A stretch of DNA of 64,000 bases from Verrucomicrobiia bacterium (GTDB lineage: Bacteria > Verrucomicrobiota > Verrucomicrobiia > Limisphaerales > JADLHS01): positions 124,001-188,000 of the forward strand of contig JAHCLO010000011.1 in NCBI GenBank assembly GCA_026125285.1. The letters run 5' to 3'. The notes beneath the pieces were generated by a model. The model made no database searches, had not been told where the DNA came from, and worked only from the letters and a program-made list of their open reading frames with translations. Position numbers and translations under genes: made by a program. Below, piece by piece: positions 32,907-42,233 of the stretch. The first letter of the stretch is position 1; each line of letters opens with the position of its first letter.

Positions 32907-33170
32907 ATGGCAAGAATTTGTGAACTGACAGGCAAACGGCCGCGCAAGGGCAGCATCATCTGGCGCAGCGGTAAATCGAAGAAGAGCGGCGGTATTGGTA
33001 CGCACGTCACCGCCATCACCAAGCGGCGTTTCCTGCCCAATCTGCAACGGGTGAAAGCGGTCATTGACGGCGAAGTTCGCTACGTACGGGTTTCCGCGAA
33101 GGCCCTGAAGCAGGGTTTGGTCGTCAAGGCGCCCAAGCGGAATTGGAAGCCGGCGGAAGCGAAGGCCTGA
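32907..33170 (+). CDS. rpmB: 50S ribosomal protein L28
   Basis: 87 aa from ATG 32907 (MARICELTGKRPRKGSIIWR), with GAGAGGA upstream. Contains the L28 pattern C-x-x-T-G-K-x-P, then TAITKRRFLPNLQRVKAVID and VRVSAKALKQG. Only one Cys is visible near the start, so it is of the zinc-free type. Lies alone with a terminator directly after it. Confidence 0.95.
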   Translation: MARICELTGKRPRKGSIIWRSGKSKKSGGIGTHVTAITKRRFLPNLQRVKAVIDGEVRYVRVSAKALKQGLVVKAPKRNWKPAEAKA

Positions 33171-33197
33171 CCAGACTCAAGTTTTTCACGAGCGTTC

Positions 33198-33231
33198 AAG
33201 CGTTGAAGCGGGAAACCCCGATTCAACGCTT
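33198..33231. terminator. Terminator between rpmB and gspE-like gene
   Basis: Inverted repeat AAGCGTTGAA (33198-33207) and TTCAACGCTT (33222-33231) with a 14-nt loop, then TGTTCGTTTGTTG. It begins 28 bp after the rpmB stop and overlaps the stop of the convergent gspE-like gene, so it may serve both directions. Confidence 0.65.
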
Positions 33232-35004
33232 GTTCGTTTGTTGACTTGCTCCGATTGAGGGCCCGGCTGTGAGGGCCAACGGATCAATGAGGCGCGTCCA
33301 GCGTTCCTGTTCGGAAATGGGGATCAAGCCGCGCTGGACTTTGAGCCAGCCCATCTCGCGCAAGGAACGCCAGCCCACCCGGCGCGCGGCTTCACGCAAC
33401 TCGCTGGTCTTGACCCCGGGCTGGATCAAATCGCTGATGGCTTCGTTGAGCAGGAACATTTCATAAACCGCCACGCGCCCGCGATGGCCACGGTGGTTGC
33501 ACTCGACGCAGCCCACTCCGCGGGAGGCTTTGACTTCGGCGGGAGAAATTCTCAAGACGGCAGCCATCTCTTCGCGGGTGCTCTCGGGAATGTTGTCGTC
33601 GGTCTGGGTACAATGCCGGCAGATGCGACGGGCGAGGCGTTGTGACAGACTGCATAGTAGCGAGGAGGAAACCAGGTAAGGCTCGATCTTCATCTCCAGA
33701 AGCCGCGTCACCGCACCGATGCTGTCGTTGGTGTGCAACGTGGACAACACCAGATGACCGGTCTGGGCGGCGCGGACGGCGATTTCCGCGGTTTCAAAAT
33801 CCCGAATCTCACCGACCAGCACCACGTCGGGATCATGTCGCAGCACGGAGCGCAGCCCGGCGGCGAAAGTGAGGCCGATTTGTTCGCGCACCTGAATCTG
33901 CACCACGCCTTCGAGTTGATACTCAATCGGGTCTTCAAAGGTAATGATTTTGCGGCCCTCGTCATTGGCTTGCGCCAGCGCGGCATAAAGCGTGGTGGTC
34001 TTGCCACTGCCGGTTGGACCAGTGAGCAGCACCAAACCCTGCGGCATCCTGGTCAGTTGGGTAAAGATGGCTTCCTGGTTTGGCTCCATCCCAAGCTGGC
34101 CCAGGTCAAGAAACAAGCTCTGGCGGCCGAGAATGCGGAGAACCACCGCTTCGCCGTGCTTGGTGGGAACCACCGACACGCGCAGGTCGTACTCTTCCTC
34201 GCCCGTTTTCATGGCGATGCGGCCATCGTGCGGAAGGCGCTTTTCCGCAATGTTGAGTCCAGCCATGATCTTGAGCCGCGATACCACGGCGGCGTGCAGA
34301 TGGCGCATGTCTGCCGGCACGGGCACGGTTTCGAGGATGCCATCCACCCGATAGCGCAGGCGGATCGAATTGGCGTACGGCTCCAGATGAATGTCCGTGG
34401 CCTTAAGCCGGAGTGATTCCTGCAAAATCTGGTCCACGAACGCGGAGATCGTAGCTTCCAGCGCAGAGTCCGTATCCTTGCCCTGAACGTCGAAGACGAT
34501 CTCGCGGTCGAGGTCGGCGCCACCGCGTTCCTCGCGGAGTTTCTGGATGGTTTCGGCGCCGAGACCGAAGTTCTTCTTGATGACGGCATGAACGGCGCTG
34601 GGCGTGGCGAGAACCGTCTTGAAACGACGGTTGAGCATCAGGCGCAGGTTGCCCTGTTCCATCTGACGAGGCGGTTCGCTGAACGCCAGCGTAACAACGT
34701 CACCCTCCGTGCTCACTGGCAGCATGTGATAGTGAAAGATGAACTTGATAGGGACCAATTCCAAAGTCGCTGCCTTCAGGTCCAGCGCGACGGGATCCAC
34801 GAATTCAAGGTCGTTGACTTGGGCGAGCGCACGCCAGGTGTCCTCCTCGGAGGCAAAATTCAAGTCCACCACGGCCCGGTGCTGAGGGATGTTGAGCCGG
34901 CGCTGGCGGCGGCGGACTTGCTCCAACTGCTGTGGAGTGAGCTTGCCTTGGTCGAGCAGGACATCGCCCACTTCTTTTGCTGTCGCGCCGGGGTTTGCCG
35001 TCAT
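33223..35004 (-). CDS. gspE: Type II secretion / type IV pilus assembly ATPase (GspE/PilB)
   Basis: 593 aa cytoplasmic hexameric ATPase. N-terminal T2SSE-N domain (about 1-150), then the core with Walker A GPTGSGKTTTLYAAL, Asp box ITFEDPIEYQLEGVVQIQV, Walker B region DPDVVLVGEIRDFETAEIAV and His box LSTLHTNDSIGAVTRLLEM. The tetracysteine zinc motif is CRHC then CVEC. Last gene of a minus-strand pilus/secretion operon; its ATG overlaps the stop of the preceding small gene by 4 bp. GspE versus PilB cannot be settled without the rest of the system. Confidence 0.93.
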   Translation of the reverse strand: MTANPGATAKEVGDVLLDQGKLTPQQLEQVRRRQRRLNIPQHRAVVDLNFASEEDTWRALAQVNDLEFVDPVALDLKAATLELVPIKFIFHYHMLPVSTEGDVVTLAFSEPPRQMEQGNLRLMLNRRFKTVLATPSAVHAVIKKNFGLGAETIQKLREERGGADLDREIVFDVQGKDTDSALEATISAFVDQILQESLRLKATDIHLEPYANSIRLRYRVDGILETVPVPADMRHLHAAVVSRLKIMAGLNIAEKRLPHDGRIAMKTGEEEYDLRVSVVPTKHGEAVVLRILGRQSLFLDLGQLGMEPNQEAIFTQLTRMPQGLVLLTGPTGSGKTTTLYAALAQANDEGRKIITFEDPIEYQLEGVVQIQVREQIGLTFAAGLRSVLRHDPDVVLVGEIRDFETAEIAVRAAQTGHLVLSTLHTNDSIGAVTRLLEMKIEPYLVSSSLLCSLSQRLARRICRHCTQTDDNIPESTREEMAAVLRISPAEVKASRGVGCVECNHRGHRGRVAVYEMFLLNEAISDLIQPGVKTSELREAARRVGWRSLREMGWLKVQRGLIPISEQERWTRLIDPLALTAGPSIGASQQTNKR

Positions 35005-35516
35005 TGGAGAGGGACTTCGACCACTTGTTTGGTGTTCAGCTTCACCACATTGGTCTGCGGTACGGGATTCGTCAATGTCAGGTTCGTGGTCGTGGCTTCG
35101 GCAACATACAGGTTGGTGGCCAAGCGGTTGCCGATGGCACTGACGACGAGTGCGCTGTCCAGTTGAACAAAGACCCGCTTGGGATTCTCCTCGGTTTGAT
35201 AGAATCCGCGGTAGGTTACTTCAAACTTGCGCGTGGTGGGCGGCGGCGGCGGGATCACGGTGGGAATGAAATGCCGGGTAGCGAAGGGGTTGACGCTGTT
35301 GGTGTCTGCCCGGTGCCCCAGCAAGGCGCCGGGGACAAAAAGGCTCTCCAGCCTGGCCACGGGCACCGGACTTTGAGCCGGTGTGGTATGCGAAGTGGTT
35401 TCCTCGTACTCTGGCGCGGTGCCGCGCAGCCGATAGAGCGCCAAGGCGAGGATCACCCACAGCCCCACGTGCAGGGTAGTCACAAACCAGCGGCTTCTTA
35501 TTGTCTGACCCAACAT
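35001..35516 (-). CDS. PilP/GspC-like inner-membrane protein
   Basis: 171 aa. One N-terminal membrane segment (TTLHVGLWVILALALYRL), a proline-rich periplasmic linker (IPPPPPTT), and a small beta domain (FEVTYRGFYQTEENPKRVFV, then SAIGNRLATNLYVAEATTTN). Topology, size and place between the PilO-like gene and the ATPase fit PilP or GspC, which link the inner-membrane platform to the secretin. Direct sequence similarity is weak; the call rests on synteny. Confidence 0.65.
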   Translation of the reverse strand: MLGQTIRSRWFVTTLHVGLWVILALALYRLRGTAPEYEETTSHTTPAQSPVPVARLESLFVPGALLGHRADTNSVNPFATRHFIPTVIPPPPPTTRKFEVTYRGFYQTEENPKRVFVQLDSALVVSAIGNRLATNLYVAEATTTNLTLTNPVPQTNVVKLNTKQVVEVPLQ

Positions 35517-35530
35517 GACGAAAGTATTCT

Positions 35531-36367
35531 CTATTCGCGAAACACAAAGCCCACGATCCGGAGTGAGGCCCGGATTTCCTCGGGTTTGTCCGGCGTTTGT
35601 TTGCGCAGAACCATCCGCTCCAAAAACAACGCCGGCTTGTTCGTGTTGGTGACGGGCAGGCCGGCAGCCGCTACTTCTTCCGCGCGCAACGGGAGGCGTT
35701 CGAGGAAGCGGGTGACTTTTGTCGCCTCGCCAACCAGTTCAAGTTGCAGCGGAATCTCCGTTAACGCACGAATTCCATTCGGGGGGGGCGGGTTCGTGAG
35801 CACCGAAGGCACGCTCAAGGCTTGAATCCCCGCAACCTGGCTCTGGATCGCCGCGGTTAGCAACTCTTGGACAAACGCCAGTTGCACCCACAGCAACGCG
35901 GGCTGCCGCACGTCCGTCGTGTGCGCGGGAAAACCGTCAAACACGGCGGGGGCGACGGTGACTTTGTGCTTGGCGGCCAGTCGGCGCAACGCGTCCTGCA
36001 GGGCGCCGCGTTCATTCTCGTAATCCACCAACTGGAACGGCGCGCTCATTCGCTCGCGGAGGGCCGCATCCAGGGCACTACGCGTTGCGGCCCGTTGCCG
36101 GGCGGTTTCCAAGGCCACCACAGCCTGGCGGGTGGCGTCAATCTGGTTGGTGAGGCCGACAAAGTCTATGCTCAGATTGTTGGTCTGGCCGAGCGCCGCG
36201 GAAAGATTGCGCCACGCCTTGTTGAGCGGTTCATTCAATTGATCCACCCGCTGACTCAAGGGCAGCAGGACAAAAAGGTAACCGGCCGCCAGTGCGAGCA
36301 CGATCACTGGAATCAGATGTCGTCGTCGGCGTTCGTTGAAAAGCGATGAGAACATGACCGGCTTCAC
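35531..36367 (-). CDS. PilO/GspM-like inner-membrane protein
   Basis: 278 aa. Short cytoplasmic tail, one membrane helix (LIPVIVLALAAGYLFVLLPL), a coiled coil (about residues 38-110: LVGLTN-like heptads then AVVALETARQRAA), and a ferredoxin-like periplasmic domain (EIPLQLELVGEATKVTRFLE). This is the PilO/GspM plan. ATGA-type overlap with the upstream PilM/PilN gene. In Akkermansia the corresponding gene in the pilus-like operon encodes a surface-exposed protein (Amuc_1100); whether this one is equivalent is inference. Confidence 0.7.
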   Translation of the reverse strand: MKPVMFSSLFNERRRRHLIPVIVLALAAGYLFVLLPLSQRVDQLNEPLNKAWRNLSAALGQTNNLSIDFVGLTNQIDATRQAVVALETARQRAATRSALDAALRERMSAPFQLVDYENERGALQDALRRLAAKHKVTVAPAVFDGFPAHTTDVRQPALLWVQLAFVQELLTAAIQSQVAGIQALSVPSVLTNPPPPNGIRALTEIPLQLELVGEATKVTRFLERLPLRAEEVAAAGLPVTNTNKPALFLERMVLRKQTPDKPEEIRASLRIVGFVFRE

Positions 36368-38208
36368 GGGGTTTTGCCTGACTCGCTGCCGTCTGGCGAT
36401 GCCGGCAGTGTCCGCCGGCCCGACCGCCCGGGACCGCCGAACGCGTCGGACTGCCGGAAGCGTCGGGAGACCTGCGGCTGATGAAAGTCCGCCGCTGCAA
36501 AATCCAGCGCCAGGGCAAAATGGCGACCCGGCAGGACCACCTTGGGATCGGCATAATCCCGCCGCAAATCATCCGAGAGCAGGTCCACTTTGGTGAACAA
36601 CGGGCTTTGCTTGAGATCGTTGACCACCTGGCTTAACACGCGCCGCGCGCCTTCGACGTCTTCGGGCACGCAGAGTTCCGCGATCAATCCGGGTTTGGCT
36701 GGTGAGAACTCGGAACCGATCCCGCCAGTCAGACTATCGTGCTCGGTCGGCGGCAAGGGGCCGATGAAGGGAATGCTCCCGTTGGTGCGTCCCGGTCGGT
36801 TGGTGACGGTAAAGCCGCCGGTGGTAAAGTAACTCTGCTGGTCGGCCAGCAGGACGTACCAGAAGGTGCGGTTGCTGCGGGATTCTTGGAGCAATGCCAG
36901 TGTCGCCAACGCATCCACGGTGTTCTGCTGGCACTCGAACATTGGCCGAAGCTGTTCGTAGTCGAGCAACAAGGTGGCGGTCAACGACTGGTTGGCCTGC
37001 ATGGCATCAGCGCCAGCCTGCACTTTTGTCAGTAATTCACGCTTGCGCTCCAGGAGCGACAACTTCTGCCAGACCCCCAGGCCCAACGCCAGGAAGCAGA
37101 GGGTAATCAACGCCACGTTGGCCAGTTCGATCTTGCGCGTGGTGAGCCGCCGTTTCCAGGCGGCGCGCCGGGCGACCGGCAGTAGCGAGACCGGTTGGTC
37201 GGAAAGATTCAGGGCTTGAAGGGCGGTGCCGTAGGCGATTTCAAATCCGGGCGCCGGCAGGCCCGGGCGCACCGGCCAGGGCCGCAAACTCAAGGCCACG
37301 CGCTGGTTGAGGTACTCCAGCAGGCCCGGTTGGTCGAACGCCGCTCCGCCCACGATGACGGGCACCGTGGAAATGTCCACGAGCGGGCGAGAACGGCTTG
37401 TGAACCAGTCACTGAACTGCCGTTTGATTTCCGCCACCCAGCCATCCACGAATTCCGCAAAACCGGGCAAGGCTTGGGAACCGGTCAGCACATTGTGCCG
37501 GCGCTTGAAGGATTCCGCCTCCTCGAACGAACAGTTCCGGGCCTTGGCGACGGCGCGGGAGAAGGAATCGCTGCCGACCGTGAAACTCGTGGCGAAGACG
37601 GCGTGCCCTCCATCCAAAACGACCAGCAGGGTGTTTTGGGCGCCGAGATGCACCAGCAGCGCGTCCGTCGCCTGTGGTTCGGCGGCGCGATAGGCGGCGA
37701 CCAGCGCATTGGCGGCCGTAGTGACATCGCACAAATCATCCGCCGCCAGGCCCAATTGCTGAACGCGCTCCTCGATGTCCCGCTCCTTGCACAGCGTAAC
37801 CCAGAATTGCTGGCGGGCTGCTGCCGGCGATTTCACCTGCACGAAGTCGTGGACAATCGCGCTGTCACTCACCCCGCTCAATCGGATGATTTCGTCCCCA
37901 ATGAGCCGGCGCACCTCGTTTTCCGGGGTATGCGGCAGCTCAATGAGGTGTGAAGTGGACAAGTGCTGTGACAGCGTCAGGGCAATGGGCGGCCGGCCAC
38001 AGTCTTCGAGTAGATCGTGAAGGTGGGACTTGAGTTCCTCGGTGTTGACCAATCCCTCTTCCTGCAGGTCCACCGATTCCTCGCGGAGAATCTCGCCGCG
38101 GCCGAAGCTGCCTTTGACGAGCATCAGCTTCAACCGACGACTGCCAGCGTCCACCGCGAGCACGCGCCTCACCGGGTCGGGTTTGAGCATGGAGAAGGAC
38201 CGCATCAC
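36364..38208 (-). CDS. PilM-PilN fusion (GspL-like) assembly protein
   Basis: 614 aa. Residues about 12-340 are an actin-like PilM ATPase (VLAVDAGSRRLKLMLVKGSF, LLVHLGAQNTLLVVLDGGHA, VPVIVGGAAFDQPGLLEYLN). A single membrane helix at about 365-385 (LANVALITLCFLALGLGVWQ) follows, with a coiled coil and a periplasmic PilN-like region. The fusion is like GspL, which also joins an actin-like half to a periplasmic half. Cytoplasmic PilM normally binds the PilN tail, so the fusion fixes 1:1 stoichiometry. The C-terminus is Arg/Ser/Pro-rich and probably disordered. Confidence 0.82.
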   Translation of the reverse strand: MMRSFSMLKPDPVRRVLAVDAGSRRLKLMLVKGSFGRGEILREESVDLQEEGLVNTEELKSHLHDLLEDCGRPPIALTLSQHLSTSHLIELPHTPENEVRRLIGDEIIRLSGVSDSAIVHDFVQVKSPAAARQQFWVTLCKERDIEERVQQLGLAADDLCDVTTAANALVAAYRAAEPQATDALLVHLGAQNTLLVVLDGGHAVFATSFTVGSDSFSRAVAKARNCSFEEAESFKRRHNVLTGSQALPGFAEFVDGWVAEIKRQFSDWFTSRSRPLVDISTVPVIVGGAAFDQPGLLEYLNQRVALSLRPWPVRPGLPAPGFEIAYGTALQALNLSDQPVSLLPVARRAAWKRRLTTRKIELANVALITLCFLALGLGVWQKLSLLERKRELLTKVQAGADAMQANQSLTATLLLDYEQLRPMFECQQNTVDALATLALLQESRSNRTFWYVLLADQQSYFTTGGFTVTNRPGRTNGSIPFIGPLPPTEHDSLTGGIGSEFSPAKPGLIAELCVPEDVEGARRVLSQVVNDLKQSPLFTKVDLLSDDLRRDYADPKVVLPGRHFALALDFAAADFHQPQVSRRFRQSDAFGGPGRSGRRTLPASPDGSESGKTP

Positions 38209-38209
38209 A

Positions 38210-40147
38210 CTAATTGCTGACCGGAGCCGGGGTCGGAGACCTGTCGTAAATGAGGAATTCGCCCGAATCGGTAAGAATGGTGGCAGTCACAAACACCAGA
38301 AGATAGCGGGGTTTGTCCACCTCCGTGCGCCGTCGGAAGAAGGTTCCCAACAAGGGGAGATTGCCCAGGATGGGTACCGCTTCCACATAAGTGGATTTTT
38401 CGCGCTCCAGCACGCCGCCCATCACCACGGTTTCGCCGGACTTGACGGCAACGCGCGTCATCAACTCTTGCGTCCGATATTGCGGCAGGAATATGTCCAA
38501 TTCGGCCGGTGCCGAGCCCACGGAGCCGACTTCTCTCAGAGTGGTAAATCTGACCATCTGGACGTCAGTATTTACCCGGGGATTAAGCGCGAGCAAAATA
38601 CTTCGGCCATCGCCACTGATGCTGGCCATTACATTCAACTCGGACCCGGCGGTGATCTTGGTGGGCTTCCCGCTGGGAACGAACGAAGAGGCGGTGTAGT
38701 ACTGCTGGACCGTTTGCTTGACCTGGTATTCCTCGTAATAGTATTGGACTTTGCCATCGGAAATCGTGGCGGGACGATTGTTCACCACTGTGAGCCTCGG
38801 GGCGCTCAACGTCTGACTCTCGCCACTCTGCTCCAGGGCGGTAATGGTGGCGCTCAAGGATTCGCGACCGAGAATATTGGTGAACGTTTCCTGGAGGCCA
38901 ATCCCCAGGCTGGAAATGCTCTCGCTGCCGACCAATCCGGTGAAGTCTATCGGGCTGCGGCCGGATTGGCGCTGCCGGTCAGTTTCCCACAAAACCCCCA
39001 ACCGGAGGAACGCGGGCTTGGAGATCGTGACAAACCGGGCTTCGATCAATACCTGCTGCACCGGCCGGTCAAACTCGCGGATGATGTTCTCGAGCACCTC
39101 AAGTTGTTCGGGTGTGCCGCGCGCGACGATCAAGTTGCGTTCGTAATCAATGTACCACTTGGAACCTGTAAACAGGTTGGTGATGACTTTCTCCAAGGCT
39201 GGCTGGGCCGGGGCGTCGTCGTTGACAAACTTCTTAAACTTCTGGGTTTCCGTTTCCGTTCGCACGTTGCCGGCCGTGATCACCTGGCGAACCATGTCTT
39301 CGGAGCCCAGTTGAGCCGGCAGGATGAAACCCTTTCTCAGTCGGTAGAAGCGTGTTTCCTCCATCAGCCGTTTGGGGTCCTTGGCATCCACCACCCAGAC
39401 GAGTTCATTCCCTACCTGGAACTGCAATTCGTAGTTGCGTCCGATGTAGCGCAGAAGTTCGCCGAGGCGGACTTTGTTCAGGTTGATGCTGAGGGTTTGC
39501 TTGAGCGCGGGCAGGGCTTTGTCGGCCACGATGTTCACTCCCGCCGTCTGGCTTAAATTCAAGATGATGGCCTCCAGCGGCACATTATCGAGTTGAATCG
39601 TCACCTCCGTATCCAACACCTTGGCCATCTGCCCGCGGGCGCTGTCCAAGTCAAACAGCGGTCCCTGCTCGCGAATGACCTTTCCGTAAGTGTCCGGGAT
39701 GTACGGGGCCGATTCGATGGCGGCCAGGGTGTCGCGCACATCCTTGGTCGCAGGCAGACCGCGATCCTTCTGTTCGAGCAGCAAGCTGGGAATCGTCGGA
39801 TTAAAGACCGAATTCTTGGCATCCACCTCCCGGATTTTGTCCTCCAACGCCTGCTCGCGATGTTTCTGGCCTTGTTGCAGCACCCAATTATGGACCCGTT
39901 CCACCAAGGGATTGGTCGGCGCCTTGGCGTACAACTCGTCGGCCTGCTTGCGGGCTTCCTCCCAGCGCCCGCGCTCGGCCAGATACAGGACGTTGTTGAT
40001 TTCCCAGTCGTGGACTTCGCTGTAACGAACCTTGGGGGGCGCCCCGGTCGCCGACGGGGCATTGGGATGCTGGCAGCCGGTCAGGACCACCACTCCCGCA
40101 GCGACGATTAGCAGTCTAAACATATTCCACACTTTTGCCGGATTCAT
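38210..40147 (-). CDS. Secretin (PilQ/GspD family) lipoprotein
   Basis: 645 aa from ATG 40147 (MNPAKVWNMFRLLIVAAGVV); starts at 40156 or 40123 are also possible. Lipobox VVLTGC. A helical, TPR-like N-terminal segment (YLAERGRWEEARKQADELYA) precedes N-domains (VPLEAIILNLSQTAGVNIVA; KFKKFVNDDAPAQPALEKVI). The secretin domain ends with the hallmark GETVVMGGVLEREKS then VPILGNLPLLGTFFRRR. Forms the outer-membrane ring for pilus or substrate exit. The TPR-like N-terminus matches the Akkermansia Amuc_1098-type secretins. First of five genes running to gspE with 0-15 bp gaps or overlaps. Confidence 0.92.
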   Translation of the reverse strand: MNPAKVWNMFRLLIVAAGVVVLTGCQHPNAPSATGAPPKVRYSEVHDWEINNVLYLAERGRWEEARKQADELYAKAPTNPLVERVHNWVLQQGQKHREQALEDKIREVDAKNSVFNPTIPSLLLEQKDRGLPATKDVRDTLAAIESAPYIPDTYGKVIREQGPLFDLDSARGQMAKVLDTEVTIQLDNVPLEAIILNLSQTAGVNIVADKALPALKQTLSINLNKVRLGELLRYIGRNYELQFQVGNELVWVVDAKDPKRLMEETRFYRLRKGFILPAQLGSEDMVRQVITAGNVRTETETQKFKKFVNDDAPAQPALEKVITNLFTGSKWYIDYERNLIVARGTPEQLEVLENIIREFDRPVQQVLIEARFVTISKPAFLRLGVLWETDRQRQSGRSPIDFTGLVGSESISSLGIGLQETFTNILGRESLSATITALEQSGESQTLSAPRLTVVNNRPATISDGKVQYYYEEYQVKQTVQQYYTASSFVPSGKPTKITAGSELNVMASISGDGRSILLALNPRVNTDVQMVRFTTLREVGSVGSAPAELDIFLPQYRTQELMTRVAVKSGETVVMGGVLEREKSTYVEAVPILGNLPLLGTFFRRRTEVDKPRYLLVFVTATILTDSGEFLIYDRSPTPAPVSN

Positions 40148-40295
40148 TCCCAACATGCAATGGACGCAAATACAGCGGCCTGATTCAAGCACCGCAGCCA
40201 TTAAGACGCAATTACGGTGTGGCGTCCAGCCTTCACTAAGAGTCTTTGGGCGACATGCTCGAATTGTCCGCTCTTCTCGCTGCGGCCTGGAGAGC

Positions 40296-40775
40296 TCAAT
40301 CCGCCGCCCGCCGCCCGGGCCGGCTGTCGCGCAGCCGGTGCATCGTTGCCCGCTTGAGCTCAAGTTCGGATTCGCGGCGCTTAAGGTCCTCCCGCTTGTC
40401 AAACTGCGCTTTGCCCCGTCCAACGGCCAGCGCCACCTTGACTTTGCCGTTTTTCCAATACAGCGACAGTGGCACCAGGGCATTGCCTTTGATGGACGAC
40501 AGTTCGAACAGTTTGCGAATCTCGGATTTATGCAGCAGCAATTTGCGCGGGGCTTTGGGCCGGTGATTCTGGAGATTCCCGTGCGAATACTCCTCAATAT
40601 GAGCGTTGTGGAGGAACACTTCCTCGTTATCCACCCGGGCGAAAGCATCCCCAATCTGGCCTTTACCCGCGCGCAACGCCTTGACCTCCGTGCCGCGCAA
40701 CACCAAACCCGCCTCGAAGGTTTCGAGAATATGGTAATCCCGCCGGGCTTTCGCGTTGGTCACAATATCGGACAT
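40296..40775 (-). CDS. smpB: SsrA-binding protein
   Basis: 159 aa. Classic SmpB: NAKARRDYHILETFEAGLVL, GTEVKALRAGKGQIGDAFAR, VFLHNAHIEEYSHGN, RKLLLHKSEIRKLF, SLYWKNGKVKVALAVGRGKA and the C-terminal KREDLKRRE tail. Binds tmRNA for trans-translation rescue of stalled ribosomes. Same strand as the secretin gene, 148 bp upstream of it. No ssrA gene was identified in the window. Confidence 0.95.
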   Translation of the reverse strand: MSDIVTNAKARRDYHILETFEAGLVLRGTEVKALRAGKGQIGDAFARVDNEEVFLHNAHIEEYSHGNLQNHRPKAPRKLLLHKSEIRKLFELSSIKGNALVPLSLYWKNGKVKVALAVGRGKAQFDKREDLKRRESELELKRATMHRLRDSRPGRRAAD

Positions 40776-40783
40776 AAACAGCT

Positions 40784-40811
40784 ACAGCCAGAAGGTCGCC
40801 CTTCTGGCTGT
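40784..40811 (-). terminator. 12-bp hairpin between rpoZ and smpB
   Basis: ACAGCCAGAAGG, loop TCGC, CCTTCTGGCTGT: a perfect 12-bp stem 9 bp before the smpB ATG and about 70 bp after the rpoZ stop. Only a weak T-rich tail (TGTTTATG) follows on the minus strand, and the hairpin comes within the smpB ribosome-binding region, so it could terminate rpoZ or restrain smpB translation. Confidence 0.5.
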
Positions 40812-40878
40812 GAAATTGCAGCAAACCCGCCGGCGGGCCAAAGTTACTCCGCCACGGCGCCAGCCGGGCCGCCTGCAG

Positions 40879-41133
40879 CTAGTGCTTCTTGCGCTTCTTG
40901 GCGGTGGGCCGTACCAACTCAACCAGTTCGGGCATCTCCCAACCCATGCGCTCCTCGATAATCTCACGCAAAGCAATGTCCGCCGCGCCCAGATGGGTGG
41001 CATTGGCGACCAAGGGCCGGCTCAGGCCGCCCGCGCCCGAATTAAGCTGGCGCACACGGCGCGACACCAGATTGATCAGCACATGGGGATTCCCCACCTT
41101 CTCCAGGGCTTTTTTGCAGAGTTCAGCGTTCAC
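40879..41133 (-). CDS. rpoZ: RNA polymerase omega subunit
   Basis: 84 aa (MNAELCKKALEKVGNPHVLI). The omega pattern is visible as NLVSRRVRQL, then RPLVANATHLGAADIALREI and a basic Lys-rich tail (AKKRKKH). This form, starting MNAEL-KKA-EKVGNP, is the one I associate with verrucomicrobial omega. Helps assemble the beta-prime subunit. Upstream of smpB on the same strand. Confidence 0.8.
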   Translation of the reverse strand: MNAELCKKALEKVGNPHVLINLVSRRVRQLNSGAGGLSRPLVANATHLGAADIALREIIEERMGWEMPELVELVRPTAKKRKKH

Positions 41134-41514
41134 AATTTTCTTCAGTCAAATTGAGCGCGACAGCATAGCGGGTGGCTCTCCGTGCGCAATAGAAAAAACG
41201 ACACCAAATTGCGCTTCGCGCGCATCTCGCTTTCTTGGAAGGTTGTGTGACAATCCGTTGAACGAGCGCGGATTACGGCGCCTGAACCAATGGGATTTCA
41301 TTGCGCGTTGTGCCGCCCAGAGGTTGAAAAGCTAGGCGAGATTTACCGGACGATTCGCGTTTCACCCTCTGAACTGGCACCGCCAATCTGAATGGGCGCT
41401 GACTGTTGATCGAACGCGGGTGGAGGAAACGCGCGTCCGCTGTCACGCGGTTGGTGGTGAGCGTGCGTGAGTTTGAGGCTTGCATCAGGTGGAACGCGTC
41501 CGCATCAATCGGAT
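41134..41514. other. 381-bp divergent intergenic region
   Basis: Between rpoZ (minus) and coaE (plus). No supported gene or clear repeat. It must carry both promoters, but no strong consensus boxes were picked out. Confidence 0.3.
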
Positions 41515-42099
41515 ATGAAAGTCTTCGGACTCACCGGCGGAATGGGCATGGGCAAGTCCACCGCGGCCGCCTTGCTTCAGGCGCGCGGCGTGGCGGTGGT
41601 GGACACCGACGACCTTGCGCGGCAGATCGTGATGCCGGGCCAGCCAGCACTGGCCGAGATCGGGGAAAGCTTCGGTGCGGGATTAGTTGGAGAGGATGGA
41701 CAATTGCGTCGGGGCGAACTGGCGAGATTGGTATTTACCGACGAGGTGGCGAGGAAAAGACTTGAGGCAATTACGCATCCTCGCATTCGCGAATTGTGGC
41801 GCGAGCAGGTGGCAGCATGGCGGAATGAAGGCAGAAACCTTGCGGTGGTCATCATCCCACTCTTGTTTGAGACGCAGGCAGAAGCTGAATTTGATGCCGT
41901 GATTTGTATCGCTTGCACAACGGCAACACAATGGCGGCGATTAAGGGAGCGCGGGTGGTCGGACACAGAGATCGCCAATCGCTTGGCCGCCCAATGTCCG
42001 GTCGAAGAGAAGATGGCGCGTTCACAGCATGTCATCTGGACGGAAGGTGGGCTTGAGGTTCATCGCCAACAGCTCGACCGCGTTCTTGCGGGAAACTGA
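41515..42099 (+). CDS. coaE: Dephospho-CoA kinase
   Basis: 194 aa from ATG 41515 (MKVFGLTGGMGMGKSTAAAL); the frame opens at 41467 but the P-loop fixes the start. P-loop GGMGMGKST, VVDTDDLARQIV (substrate Asp), THPRIRELWREQV and VVIIPLLFETQAEAEFD are CoaE signatures. Last step of CoA synthesis (dephospho-CoA plus ATP to CoA). Note GGMGMGKS instead of the usual GGIGSGKS. Normal length. Confidence 0.93.
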   Translation: MKVFGLTGGMGMGKSTAAALLQARGVAVVDTDDLARQIVMPGQPALAEIGESFGAGLVGEDGQLRRGELARLVFTDEVARKRLEAITHPRIRELWREQVAAWRNEGRNLAVVIIPLLFETQAEAEFDAVICIACTTATQWRRLRERGWSDTEIANRLAAQCPVEEKMARSQHVIWTEGGLEVHRQQLDRVLAGN

Positions 42100-42233
42100 A
42101 TAGTGCCGAGGGGCAGTTTCCGGTCGCCGGGCAGCCACACTCACGGATGTTCCATCGGCTTGCACGCGCCACTTGGTTGCGCCCACCGGAAACATTTCCC
42201 TTTCACGGCGGTGGCTGTTAACCTCGCCACACG

